Shown: positions 1 through 11,035 of the stretch, piece after piece
How positions within the stretch are numbered: position 1 is the stretch's first letter
Layout of the letters: every line of letters begins with the position of its first letter
Assembly: GCF_010389155.1 (NCBI RefSeq)
Contig: NC_057768.1
Location: 43,193,633-43,257,632, forward strand
Origin: Erigeron canadensis
Taxonomy: Eukaryota; Streptophyta; Magnoliopsida; Asterales; Asteraceae
DNA: 64,000 bases
Direction of reading: 5' to 3'
Notes under the pieces: model-generated
What the model was told of the DNA's origin: nothing
Database searches by the model: none
The model's input: only the letters and a program-made list of their open reading frames with translations
Made by a program: the position numbers and the translations under genes

Positions 1-940
1 ATTTGCTTAATTACATTATTATTACTAGTACACAAAATTACCTTATCTTTATCTTGTTTCTCTACAGAATGCAGACTATTTGTGGTTATGGGTTTGTTGA
101 TATGTGATGAGCTAACAGTGAAATGGGTCTGAAACTGCCACCGCCGCCGCCGGCAGCGGTGATGGTGTTGGTTATGGTGGTGGGTTTGTGAAAAAGAACA
201 GAAATTGAAAGGGGTTTTGTGGATAGTAGTGATGGGGTTGTAAAGGGAATTTAGTGTGGGATTCATGGGAAAGATTGATGTGTTTGGTTAATAGGTTGTT
301 AGTCATTCAACAAGAATTGTTGGTTGGTTTCATGGGAACAAAAATGGGATTCTGGTGAGGGGTTTTGGTTAGTCTTGCAGAGACTAAGGACAGACAGTAG
401 TAGTGTCACTACTAAAGAAGGTGTGAGAGATAAGGGGGAAAGAGGGGCATTGGTTAGACCGAATGTTCAAAGTCCCAAGTTTGTTAGAGATGTGAATCTT
501 TGGGGTCTGGGTTACTTACGTTGCTAGTTGAAGACTCGTGCAAAGTGTAGGGAGATGTTAGCCGGGACCGAGTCGAATCGGGATAGCTGTCAAATATTTG
601 GTTCGAACTATTGATGAACGTAATTACTAAAACTCAAAATTGATTCAGATATCGGTAATATTTGAGTGTGTAACGATCGACCATCCTAAAACATTAGCAT
701 AATTATCCTGTTAACCATAAGATCAAATCACATGAAAAATTCAAAAGATGATGAAAAAAAAATATGAGTGAATTACATATGTTAAGGTTTTATGGTATTA
801 AAATGATTATTAGGCTAATGTTTTAGGAAAATAAATCATTTTTCATTTTAAGTTTTGGTAACTTATGGTTTAGTACCCCTATTTTTAAACTATACAAATT
901 CTATTTTTACTTTTGTTTTAAAACTATCATATTTATAAGG
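1..940. other. Left-edge region, no gene resolved
   Basis: The first 560 bases are G/purine-rich on the plus strand, with a GCCGCC-type run near 140-155 and an open stretch of 67 codons at 324-527. I recognise no family, splice-bounded exon or domain. It could be the decayed 3' part of a gene lying outside the window. Bases 560-940 are AT-rich and I see nothing in them. Confidence 0.3.
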
Positions 941-1545
941 TTTTTTTTTTCCATTCAATCTTTATTAATGGAGAAAACTAACAAGGTGCTAGTGATGTAC
1001 ATAGTTTTACAATACATTTATATAAGACCAGGACTTAAATATTAAAATAAGACCACTTTGTCCGGTCTACATGGGGTGGTTTTGATCGATTAGCTATCCA
1101 CGAAAAGATCAAAGTCTTGATCTCCTTTGTAACATGTTGAGTTGATGGTTTCTTATTTGCAAAGATACAGTCATTCCGGGTCCTCCAAATGATCCAAATG
1201 TATGAGAGTATGACACGTTTGATATATTTGATCTTTGTTGATTCGAAGTTTGGGTATTCTTGGACTTCTAGCAGCTTTCTGATGGAGGGTTAGTATAACG
1301 AAAGTTTGCACTATGAGATAATGAAGGACCAGATTACGATGACACAAGATCAAGATAAGAAAAGATGGTGGGTTGTTTCGTCATGGTTGTTGCATAAAGG
1401 ACAAGTTCCAAATTGCAAAGTGATGTTTCGCTTGAGCAGAAGGTCTTTGGTGGGTAGCCGTTTCATCTCAAGTTTTCAACCAAGGACGTTCACCTTCAAG
1501 GGAGCTACTTTGTTCCAACCAAGCATGTTTAGGACTTGTTAGTTA
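941..1545 (-). mobile_element. 5'-truncated LINE fragment, zf-RVT end, decayed
   Basis: On the minus strand the sequence reads as the C-terminal zinc-knuckle (zf-RVT) region of a plant LINE reverse transcriptase. Visible pieces are RLPTKDLLLKRNI, then a C-P-L-C then H-H zinc cluster (CPLCNNHDETTHHLF), then IWIIWRTRNDCIFANKK near the end. Several stop codons and frame breaks interrupt it. The element ends on the minus strand in a run of ten A (941-950 on plus), as expected for the 3' tail of a LINE. Only the last 0.6 kb is present, so it is a typical dead-on-arrival copy. No clear target-site duplication was found. Confidence 0.75.
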
Positions 1546-2374
1546 AAACTACTATTACTAGACTTGTATTACAAAGTATTAATGATAGCTATTAATGTTA
1601 TTCATAAAAGGATCAACTAATTTATCGTTGTGGCACACTCGTACGCATACATAATTTGTCCGCTAGATATTACTACTTATGTAGTGGAGAATGTTTAGAT
1701 TATTTTTGTGAGAGTTGTCTATAAATTAAATGCTCAGAATATAATATACGAGTGATAATAATATATGTTATAGCATGTTATCTATATTGTTTCGTCATAA
1801 TAAAATAAGACTATTTAGGTAAATTAATATACAAAAACTTGGAGTTTTATGAAATGCTAGGTCTATCAACATTTACGTGTAGAGTTTTTCACCATAATAA
1901 AAAAAAATAAAGTTTATTAATACCCTTTGACTTACCAATAAATATATGCATCATGATAGGAACCTAAATGGTATATAAACCTATTATAAACTAAATTGTT
2001 TCACGTCATTATTTTTGTACAATGTATTGGTAGGAAAATTTTTGATATTTGTTATTTTGTTTTAAAGTTAAACATGAATGCATCTCATATTCACTTCCTT
2101 CGTATAAAAATTCATTGTTTGTAAAATTCTTTTTAAAAATAAGTTATCATAGGAAAAGACAGAACTACTTGAGTAATTAAGTACGATAACTATTAAAATA
2201 AATCCCATCATCAATAACAAATGCAACGATAATAACCGAGTCCGCTAAAGCAATGTTGAACGCGACTAATTTTTTCTTTTATATATAAGAAAAATAATAA
2301 TTCTTTTCCTATTTAATTTTAGCAAACATAGTAAAAAGGGGGAGCAAAAATCACAAATCTAAACCTAATCTCAT
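1546..2374. other. AT-rich intergenic region upstream of eIF4A-III
   Basis: No coding or RNA gene is visible. The stretch is strongly AT-rich and leads into the eIF4A-III promoter. A possible TATA-like run (tttatatataag) lies near 2278-2289. Confidence 0.4.
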
Positions 2375-2488
2375 AAACCCTATTTATTCACACACATCAC
2401 ACTTTTCACGTCTCGGCCATTCAATCCAAAAATTAAATTAAAAAAAGACTCGCACTTCTTTTTTTCTTTCCCCAATCGTAACCCTAAA
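2375..2488 (+). promoter_or_regulatory. Telo-box motifs in the eIF4A-III 5' region
   Basis: AAACCCTA occurs at 2375-2382 and a second AACCCTAAA at about 2480-2488, just before the start codon at 2509. Telo-boxes of this form are common in promoters and leaders of plant translation and ribosome-related genes. Their placement fits a growth-regulated housekeeping gene. Function here is inferred from position only. Confidence 0.5.
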
Positions 2489-2508
2489 AACCCAAAAAGC
2501 CCATCAAA

Positions 2509-2849
2509 ATGGCGGGAACGTCAGTGGTTCCGGCAAACAGGGGACGGCGGAACACGATGGTGGACGACGAGAAGCTGGTGTTTGAAACATCACGAGGGGT
2601 AGAACCAATCATGAGTTTCGATCAGATGGGAATCAAAGACGATCTGCTTCGTGGGATTTATCAACATGGGTTTGAAAAACCATCTGCAATTCAACAGCGA
2701 GCTGTTAGGCCTATTATTGAGGGCCGTGACGTCATTGCTCAGGCTCAATCTGGTACTGGCAAAACATCCATGATTGCTCTTACTGTCTGCCAGATTGTTG
2801 ATACTTCTTCCAGAGAGTACGTCCCTTTTCTCTCTCTCTCTCTCTCTAC

Positions 2850-2889
<40 letters not shown>

Positions 2890-5800
2890 TTATTTAGTAT
2901 GTATATATTTGTTTAGGGTTTTGGGGTTTCTAGGGTTTGTATCGAAAAGGGTAATTGGGGGTTTTGGTTGCATAAAGTTTCTAGCTTTATGTGTTTTATC
3001 AATTTTTCAGGCAAGATTTGTACAAATCAAGAAAGTCTTCTGATTCATATACTTGTAACCAGACACCTTTTTTCCATAAGAACCAACACAAAACTCACCT
3101 AAAAAATCGTACAAAGTTGTAATTTTGAAAAGGTAGTTTGAAATTAATAAATTAAAAGTGACTGTGTTACCTTGAATTAAGCAAACAACTCATTTTATCC
3201 TAGCACTCAAAGTTTAGATTAGGAACCAGGAAGATACGTATACGACATCATTGAGGTGATTTGGAGTACCTCTTGACATTGTTTGGAACAATGTACTCTG
3301 ATACGTATTTTCCCCTTATTTATAGATTTGTAATGTGGGCCAGTTAATTCATTCTCAATTCTAGGAAAAAGACATTCTGGATGACCAATATAACTTCCAG
3401 ATTTTTGCAACACAATTCTTTTTTGCTTACTTTCTATATTATTTAGAATGAAACGTAACGAACTGTAAAATGTATGTTGTTTAGTATGTTCTTTGCTAGA
3501 TCTGCCATAAACGAAACTGGATACATCGTACATACTTGAGTAGTGTATAAAGTAGTTTCAGTATTTTGGCTAGGAAATACGTAGAATCGTTTGGTTGTTT
3601 CCTTGTACATTATCCCTTGTATTTATAAATTTGTTATTCTCATCTACAGGGTTCAAGCTTTGATTTTGTCACCTACAAGAGAGCTTGCATCTCAGACAGA
3701 GAAACAGATACTGGCTATTGGTGATTTTATTAGCATCCAAGCCCATGCCTGCATTGGTGGAAAAAGTGTCGGGGAGGACATAAGAAAGTTAGAAAATGGA
3801 GTTCATGTTGTTTCCGGAACACCTGGCAGAGTATGTGACATGATTAAGAGAAGGACATTGCGAACTAGAGCCATCAAATTACTAATTCTTGTGAGTTATC
3901 TTCTTTTGGTGTGTTAAATTATAACTACATAGCTTGTCTTAATTCTTATACTACGATCTTGTACCGCTTTTTTTTGGATACAATTGCCATATTGATGATT
4001 TGAATTTCTTAAATACCATCAGGATGAATCTGACGAAATGTTGAGCAGAGGTTTTAAGGATCAGATATATGATGTCTATCGATACCTTCCACCAGAGCTC
4101 CAGGTAATGAGGGTGATTAATATGGGTAGAGAAAGCGGGATAGCGAGGCTATAGGAAATTGAGGAAAGATGGTAGCACCTATATGAAAGATGGTTATGCA
4201 ATACTGAAGTTATATTATACATTTCAACTTTATTGTCAACAGTATTCTTCATTACTGATTTACTATATGCAATAAACCACTTGATATGTCATTTACATGA
4301 TAAACATTATGTAGCATGTTATCTTGCTATCATGAAACTAGACGTTGATACCATGACCAATGCTACCATAATTGGTGTATGCCTAGAAATTTAGTTATAT
4401 GTTATTGTTAAACCATGTCCAGCTTTTTCTAGATCTTTTTGTAGTATCTCTTATCTTATAGAACATCATGACTCTTTTCTCAATCAACGAGAACTTTTTG
4501 TAGTGTCTGCTTAGAGTTACTTGAATAGCATCGCCATTGAGCTAGAAATTTCTTGTTTTTTTACATTCGGCACTATTTCATCTAAATAACTTGCATCTTT
4601 TTTGTAGGTCTGTTTGGTGTCTGCTACCCTCCCTAATGAAATATTGGAGATGACCAGCAAATTTATGACTGATCCTGTTCGCATCCTTGTAAAACGTGAT
4701 GAATTGACTCTTGAGGTATGACAGGGTATTTTCAATGCAAGTTATTTTCAATGACAATTTGTCGTTGATTTCAACTTACATACTTTACTTTGGCAGGGAA
4801 TAAAACAATTCTTTGTTGCGGTAGAAAGAGAGAATTGGAAGTTTGATACTCTCTGTGATCTTTATGATACTCTTACAATTACCCAGGCAGTAATTTTCTG
4901 CAACACCAAGCGAAAGGTAACACAATTTTCTTCTTTTTTGATTCTTTTCTGTTTGGTGTGATGAATAGTTGGGGGGCCTGCTTCTCTATTTTCTCATGAA
5001 GTTTGTTAGGATAAGGTCTCTGTCTAGATTTATAAGATCTGTTCTGATTAGAAAGTATATGAATCATTGTTGTTTTGTTTTGTATGCTAAATAAATTACT
5101 AAATCTAAATGACCAATCTAACCCTTCGTCTAGAAGGAAGATGAATTAAACTGATAAATATTCAGGGTAAAGTTTTTAATTGACTTTATCATCAATGATC
5201 AGGATATTTTAAAACATAACTTATAACTTCATTCTTTTAGTTATAACTCATGAAAAGCAGGGTGCAACTAATCTGATCATATTTTTGATACAATTTAAGG
5301 TTACACTGTCATTGTGATTAAAACATCATGTTATGACCAATAAAACATTGAAATTTATAAACAGAGTGATTTTGAAGAAATCTTGAAACTTCCACAGAAT
5401 TTAATAAAAGGTATTGTGAAGCATATAAGTTTTATAAAAATTGTGAGATATATAAGTCTTACAAAAAAAGCTAAAAACAATGAATAAATACTGGAAGAAT
5501 ATACTTTACAGCACATTTGATGAAGACAAATATAATCCTCCATGTTAATGACTTACCCTATTGAACGATCTACTCATTAAGCTAATTATTTTATTAAAAT
5601 GAAAGCAAAGATGGCCCAATTGACTCTTAACCCTTTTGTGCTTTCATATAGATTCTCCCTTCTTTTGGCAAAATTGACGTGTATAATAATCAAAACTGAA
5701 CCTTCAGCAAATGGATATTTGGAGCATAATTTGGTTTTGATGCTTTCTGGGCTTAAAAGATAACCTTTTCTTACTTCTAATCGGTGCAGGTCGATTGGTT

Positions 5801-6505
5801 GACCGAGAAGATGCGTGAGCACAACTTTACTGTATCAGCAATGCATGGAGATATGCCTCAGAAGGAGCGGGATGCAATTATGGAAGAGTTCCGATCTGGT
5901 ACAACCCGTGTTCTGATCACCACAGATGTCTGGGCCAGAGGATTGGATGTTCAACAGGTAAGGCAACCCAGTTATCTTATTAATGTATTTAGTATCTCAC
6001 TTAACTTAAATGTTCTCGAAATAGTAATGTCAATGTATGCATACCATCTAATATGTTCTTTTCTGTCATGTCTTAGGTTTCCTTGGTGATAAATTATGAC
6101 CTCCCTAATAACCGTGAACTTTATATTCATCGTATTGGTCGATCTGGTCGTTTTGGACGAAAGGTACGTAAGAACTATTTTTGTTGTCTCTCTTTTACAG
6201 AACACTGAGAGGTGTTCAACTACGTCCACAAAGTGTGCCACTCTATATGCTTTTGGTTGCGTTTTGTGGTGATATACGAAGTCTAATTGCCATCTGAATT
6301 GATTTCGAATTTGCATTGTATTTTCTAGCATTATTTTTATCTTTGTTATGTTTTTGTAGAACTCACCTTTTTCTGAAATCTTATTTTGCAGGGTGTTGCA
6401 ATAAATTTCGTGAAAACTGATGATATTAAGATTCTAAGAGACATAGAGCAGTACTACAGTACCCAGATTGATGAAATGCCTATGAATGTGGCAGATTTGA
6501 TATAA
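2509..6505 (+). CDS. EIF4A3: Eukaryotic initiation factor 4A-III (exon junction complex DEAD-box RNA helicase)
   Basis: ATP-dependent RNA helicase of the eIF4A family; eIF4A-III is the RNA clamp of the exon junction complex in the nucleus. Exons: 2509-2816, 3650-3890, 4023-4103, 4608-4715, 4797-4916, 5790-5957, 6077-6163, 6392-6505. They sum to 1227 nt and give exactly 408 residues, the length I recall for the Arabidopsis protein. Visible motifs: Q-motif region around 55-65, AQSGTGKT (79-86, ATP binding), PTRELA (111-116), TPGR, DESD at 184-187 (motif II, Ser in place of Ala), SAT (215-217), [17 protein letters not shown] and [11 protein letters not shown]. The C-terminus MPMNVADLI is diagnostic of eIF4A-III over the cytosolic eIF4A-1/2. 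All introns are GT-AG. Intron 1 holds a compound microsatellite. The gene looks intact. Confidence 0.97.
2829..2889. repeat. Compound microsatellite (TC)n(TA)n(CA)n
   Basis: A run of TC, then TA, then CA dinucleotides begins 13 bases after the first splice donor of the eIF4A-III gene. It is likely length-polymorphic. It creates spurious open frames on both strands, which are not genes. Confidence 0.95.
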
Positions 6506-7511
6506 TTGCGGATAGAAGGTCTGATAAGCTAGGACTTGAATGACGGTGTGTTTTGCTGGTGGTTGACCTGAAGAGCTGTAGTTTTCCCTGGGTTTTCCGA
6601 GTAATGAGTGTATCTTTGATGCTGCATAACATTTTTAAGCTGTTTTGATTTGTTTTGTGGGCTTGAAGGATAATCCCAAATTGTTGTTCTTTAGGATAGA
6701 CGTTTTCTGTTCTTATCGATTAAAATTCATGTTTTATGCCGACTTTGTTTTGTGAATATAGGATTCTTTAATTAAGAAGCTTGATCTTATCATACTAGTA
6801 CTGTTGATATCATCAAAACTCGTACCGTAGCAGAAGGCACGCTGTGCAAAATGGTACCAATCCCTAGCTACCCAATGTAGTGTGTAATAGATGCATGTAT
6901 TGTGTCTATCTATTAATTAAAAATTTAAGTACTGGGATTAACATACAAAACCACGTTATCAATTAAAAAAAAATAAAAAGAATTGGTTTTTTAACTCGTC
7001 CTTTGAGACCACAAATTTTAGTGCATTTAATAAATCAAATTAATTTTACTAAAAAGGAGTATATATTTTTATGAGTATGACTAATATAAATGCAGTAATT
7101 ATTAGACAATTAGGTTTAAGAATGAACATTTGGTATTAAAAAAATTATATAAATAAACATTGAACGTATTTTTTTTAAAAAAATAAAAAATACAAACTTG
7201 GCAATTACCCACAAATCCTCCATATAACTTGCGCCCCAAGGGTACTAAGTATTTTTCAAATAACTATTAACTATTTAAGATGGTAGTAGAAATTATCCCA
7301 AATTAATTGAATTAAATGAAGTAAAATTTATGTAAACTTTCCTTTGTAAGAAATAATTAATATCTTGGTATGCAAGTATGGATCGCGCTAGCTGAATCAA
7401 TTAAGTTTTTTGTTTCCTTTTATTCATTCGTCTACATTCGCTCATATACCTATTACTTAAATTTAACCCAACCATATATTGATCGATCATATATACATAT
7501 TCTAAATTTTT
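6506..7511. other. Intergenic region, eIF4A-III 3' UTR then AT-rich spacer
   Basis: The first 250 or so bases probably form the 3' UTR of eIF4A-III. The rest is AT-rich with many A and T runs. I see no gene, hairpin or recognisable repeat. Confidence 0.4.
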
Positions 7512-7520
7512 TATAAATAC
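7512..7520 (+). promoter_or_regulatory. Probable TATA box of the first C2H2 gene
   Basis: TATAAATAC lies about 210 bases before the ATG at 7722, followed by a CA-rich leader. No competing ATG with a long frame lies between them. Placement fits a plant TATA promoter with a leader of roughly 170-180 bases. Confidence 0.55.
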
Positions 7521-7721
7521 TATACTAGCTAGCTAGCTACTTCTCGGTCGATCGATCAGTATCAATCATCTCGCATCTTCATAATAATACACACATCACA
7601 TAAACACACAGCATACACACGACAACACACAAACACAAGATCGAATAATTAGTTAAGAAGATACGTACGAAATATTAATATTCAATCAATTCTAGCTAGC
7701 TAGCTAGTTGTACGTAAGAGA

Positions 7722-8183
7722 ATGGAGGTTGTCGTCAGGCAGCATAATAATTATCAAGAAATTATTAAGTCGTGCGGGATGGGGTACGAATGCAAGACGT
7801 GCGGGAAGAGATTCAATAGTTATCAAGCACTCGGTGGGCATCAGGGAATTCATAATAATAATAATAATAAACAACTACTAATACTACAGATGGTCGTTTA
7901 TAATAACATTAATAATAATCCCATAATTAATGATAATTATTATTATAATAATAATAAAAAGTCTAATAATAATTATTATGTGCACCGATGCAAGCAGTGC
8001 TTCAAGGAGTTTGAGAGTGGGCAGGCTTTGGGTGGTCACATGAGACGTCACCGCCAGCTACTACTTGTTGATCATCATCAAAAACGTGCGGATGATTTGA
8101 TGATGGAAAGGCGGCCGGAAGAAGAAGTAATTAGTAGTCAGGATGATCAGGAGGAGGATTACAAAAGAAGGAGATCGATATGA
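7722..8183 (+). CDS. Two-finger C2H2 (QALGGH) zinc-finger protein, C-terminus frame-shifted
   Basis: Predicted nuclear DNA-binding protein of the plant C1-2i (ZAT-like) class; intronless, 153 aa. Finger 1 uses C24, C27, H40, H44 and finger 2 uses C90, C93, H106, H110; each carries the plant-specific QALGGH helix. The linker is Asn-rich from AAT/AAC runs. I see no clear DLNL-type EAR repressor motif. Compared with the paralogue at 14348, the segment between GATTAC and GAGTTGATG is 22 nt here against 21 nt there. This puts the conserved tail ELMLAA(K/R)EWRL out of frame: the frame stops at 8183 while the tail can be read in another frame to 8220 (DELMLAAREWRL). The fingers are intact, so the gene may still work. 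Target genes cannot be told from sequence. Confidence 0.85.
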   Translation: MEVVVRQHNNYQEIIKSCGMGYECKTCGKRFNSYQALGGHQGIHNNNNNKQLLILQMVVYNNINNNPIINDNYYYNNNKKSNNNYYVHRCKQCFKEFESGQALGGHMRRHRQLLLVDHHQKRADDLMMERRPEEEVISSQDDQEEDYKRRRSI

Positions 8184-8220
8184 TGAGTTGATGTTGGCGG
8201 CAAGAGAATGGCGATTATGA

Positions 8221-8929
8221 AAAGATTATCAAAAGGAAACAAGAACAGAAGAGATTTAAGTAACTAGTCATATAAACTACCCATTAATTGATAAATCTTA
8301 ATTACAAGACACAAATCTGATGGTTAGTAACCAGATTGTTAACAAAAACGAAAAATAAAAGGGATCTACATTGTGATATATTCTTGAAGGAATTTCTCAA
8401 AAGAAAGAAACGTATCACTAGTGATAATCTGCTTCTGTGTTTTATAAAAGGGATGAGAAGCTATCCGTTACTGAATCCAGTACACTAACGGGTATAATGA
8501 AGTTACAACCCATACTACTTTGACCCCTCATCTTCATGCAAAATACGTTTCAGCCCTTCAACTTGATTATATCAATAACACATGCTATCTCGTACACTTA
8601 GGATATGGGCTAAAGCTAAGATTGGAGAAAACACCATCACCTTCTAAACACCCCCCCCCCCCAATCTTAGCGTCAGTTACTTCCTTCACCTAGTAGAACA
8701 GGAATTATGAGTTACAAATGGAAGGGGGTAAGATCTCTAGTCAAATACAAAATGGTCACAAGGCCGGAACACTCAGTCACACCGAAAGTCTTTCACCCCA
8801 AGTGCACTGAGTGTGGGCAAACCAATAGCCAACAATTGAGAAGATGAATATTTGAAAGATAATCGGTTATTTTTATTTTTTTTTTATTATTATTTTTTAA
8901 ATTGTGTTGCTGACGAAGAGCTATTGATC
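8221..8929. other. Intergenic region with poly(C) run
   Basis: The stretch probably starts with the 3' UTR of the first C2H2 gene. A run of about 13 C occurs near 8649-8662. No gene or recognisable transposon end is visible. Confidence 0.35.
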
Positions 8930-9500
8930 GGTCAGCAATGACCAGTTCATAGACTAAGAAGAAGGGGTTGCTCATGAAGTAGTAAATCTGCTATGAACTT
9001 AAGCAACTCATTGGAGTATTCAAGTAACCACTGGTGGACTAATTTGATTCATCACTGGTCGCTGAAAATGAAATGCTGAAAAGATTCATTGAAAGGTTGC
9101 TGAAGGCTTCATTACTGATGGAACTTGGCTGAGAAAACCCACTGATGCAACCTGCCCGCTGAAGTGTTTCTTGCTGATCTAAGTAACGGTTGGTCACATC
9201 AGGTGCTGACCAGTGCCACTTCACTGACAGTGGTCTGCTGAAGTTGTGGCAGCAAGTGTAGTCGCTCATAATTATACGTTACCAACGAGTTAAGGCTTGT
9301 CTGGGTTGTTTAGCTTCAGTGAAGACATCTTCGTGTTAAGTTCAGCACAATAACATGATGGTCTAAGTAACTCGAGCACTTCACTGGTCACTGGTAGAAA
9401 ATTGTCGATAGAAGGCTCATAGAGGTAACTTGCTGGCTTAAGAACTTGCTCGTCACACTTGATGCTCGGTGGAAGAGCATTGACCAGTTTGTTTTAAGGA
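8930..9500. repeat. Region rich in GCTGA / CACTGGTC words
   Basis: Short words such as GCTGA, CACTGG and TGACCAG recur many times on both strands, for example around 9040-9260 and 9360-9480. The composition differs from the AT-rich flanks. There is an imperfect palindrome near 9209-9236 (gaccagtgcc ... gacagtggtc). There is no convincing coding frame. It may be a decayed transposon interior or degenerate satellite; I cannot name it. Confidence 0.35.
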
Positions 9501-10769
9501 AGCAAGGTACTACTTTTTAAGCTTCCACATTCCATGAATCCATGTAGAAACTAAACATTTTCTACAAATCTGCAGTTATCTTTTTCCTTGTTCTAGCTAG
9601 CCTAAACTCTGCAAAGAAGACAACAAACCAACAGAGAGCCAAAAAGTAATAAAATTAAATAGGTATCCAAACAAAAAGGAGTGAACGGAATTCAAAGATT
9701 TTTAAGATTTAAAGATTTTGGAATTCAAAGACAAAATTTTAAGATTTAAAGATTTGAGCAAACCTAAGACCATAACAAAACAAATCTTGTATTTTAACTA
9801 GCTCAACTTTACCAACATGGTTTTTTATAGAACATTCCCATTCAACATTACCCTTAGATACTCATATCCCTCCCTCAATCTTGCAGTTAGATACCAAAAA
9901 TATGGTAAACTAACAGATCACAACAATAGATTAAATATCAAAAAATATCTAACAGTAAGATTGAAAAGATAAACCACAAACCATTAAGATAATAGTCAAA
10001 GATATAGGAAAATTCCCTGAGCATGACCAATGTTAATTTTGTAGCATAAATGCAAAGAAACAACTCAAAATATGTCATAAACATTACTATCAACAAAAAG
10101 AATCCTTCCAACAAGGAATAAATCACAACTATAACATCATAAGAGAAATGTCTGCATCAGACATATAAACATAAGATATAATCATCATAAAAGAACATCA
10201 GACAACCAATCAACCATAAGTGTGAGGAATATAAAGACTAATTCAACTTAACCAAAAACTTTTACAACTTCACAAGTAAAGTAAACAACTAAACATGCAA
10301 AGAACATAAAGACTAATTTGAGTTAAGGGAAACTTTTATGACCTCATCACAAAAAAAGGCAATTTTAACCCAAATAAACAACCAACACCTTGCAAACATA
10401 TTGTAAAGATAAAAGAAAAACAATCAACGGTTTTCTTATAAGTAAAAAACCACCTTACCGAATGTGAACTTTGTATCCACACCCAAATAAGAAAAAAACC
10501 TCAATCATTGACTGCACCAATCTGGACTACAGTCTCATGGTCAAAACATAAATCATTTTTCAACCAATACAAGGTAAATAATCCTAAACAACCATCATAC
10601 AACCACAATCCAAACAGAAACAGTTACATAAATCAACTAAGACAAAAAAGAGGGGCCGTCATGAAGACTAAGGATGCCCAAAACATATAAGAAAGGGCTG
10701 CCATAAGCGGCTAAGAATGCCCAAATAACCAATCAACAACCAAATCATAAGAAGACAACACATAAGGAT
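9501..10769. other. AT/A-rich intergenic spacer
   Basis: The plus strand is A-rich with many ACAA and CATAA words. Short open frames are not supported by any domain or splice structure. A local direct repeat of 'aagatttaaagattttg' type occurs near 9698-9755. Nothing else is visible. Confidence 0.35.
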
Positions 10770-11035
10770 CATAAGACAATTTGTAAAGGGGAGGTGAAGA
10801 GGATAGGTAAAGAAAGGTGATAAAAAATGGTTAAATGTTTGTGATAATATATGGTGAAATGGAATGTTATAAAGGTTAAAGGTTAAAGGTTAATAGAGAT
10901 AAAAGGGTAAAGAAAAATTAAGGGTTAAAGGTTAGGATTAAAGGTTTGAATGCAAAAGAAAAAGGTGATAAGTTTAAAAGTTAAGAGTTAAAAGAGAAGA
11001 AAAAAAGAAAGGAAAGGGTCGGGTGAACAATTACG
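10770..11035. repeat. Purine-rich tract with degenerate GGTTAAA repeats
   Basis: About 260 bases are almost pyrimidine-free apart from T. GGTTAAA and close variants recur around 10875-10945. It resembles a degenerate simple repeat. It is not the TTTAGGG telomere repeat, although it is related in look. Confidence 0.5.

Noticed and set aside
2590..2889. Minus-strand open frame with [18 protein letters not shown] repeats
   Set aside because: It reads through the TC/TA/CA microsatellite and the opposite strand of eIF4A-III exon 1; it is a shadow.
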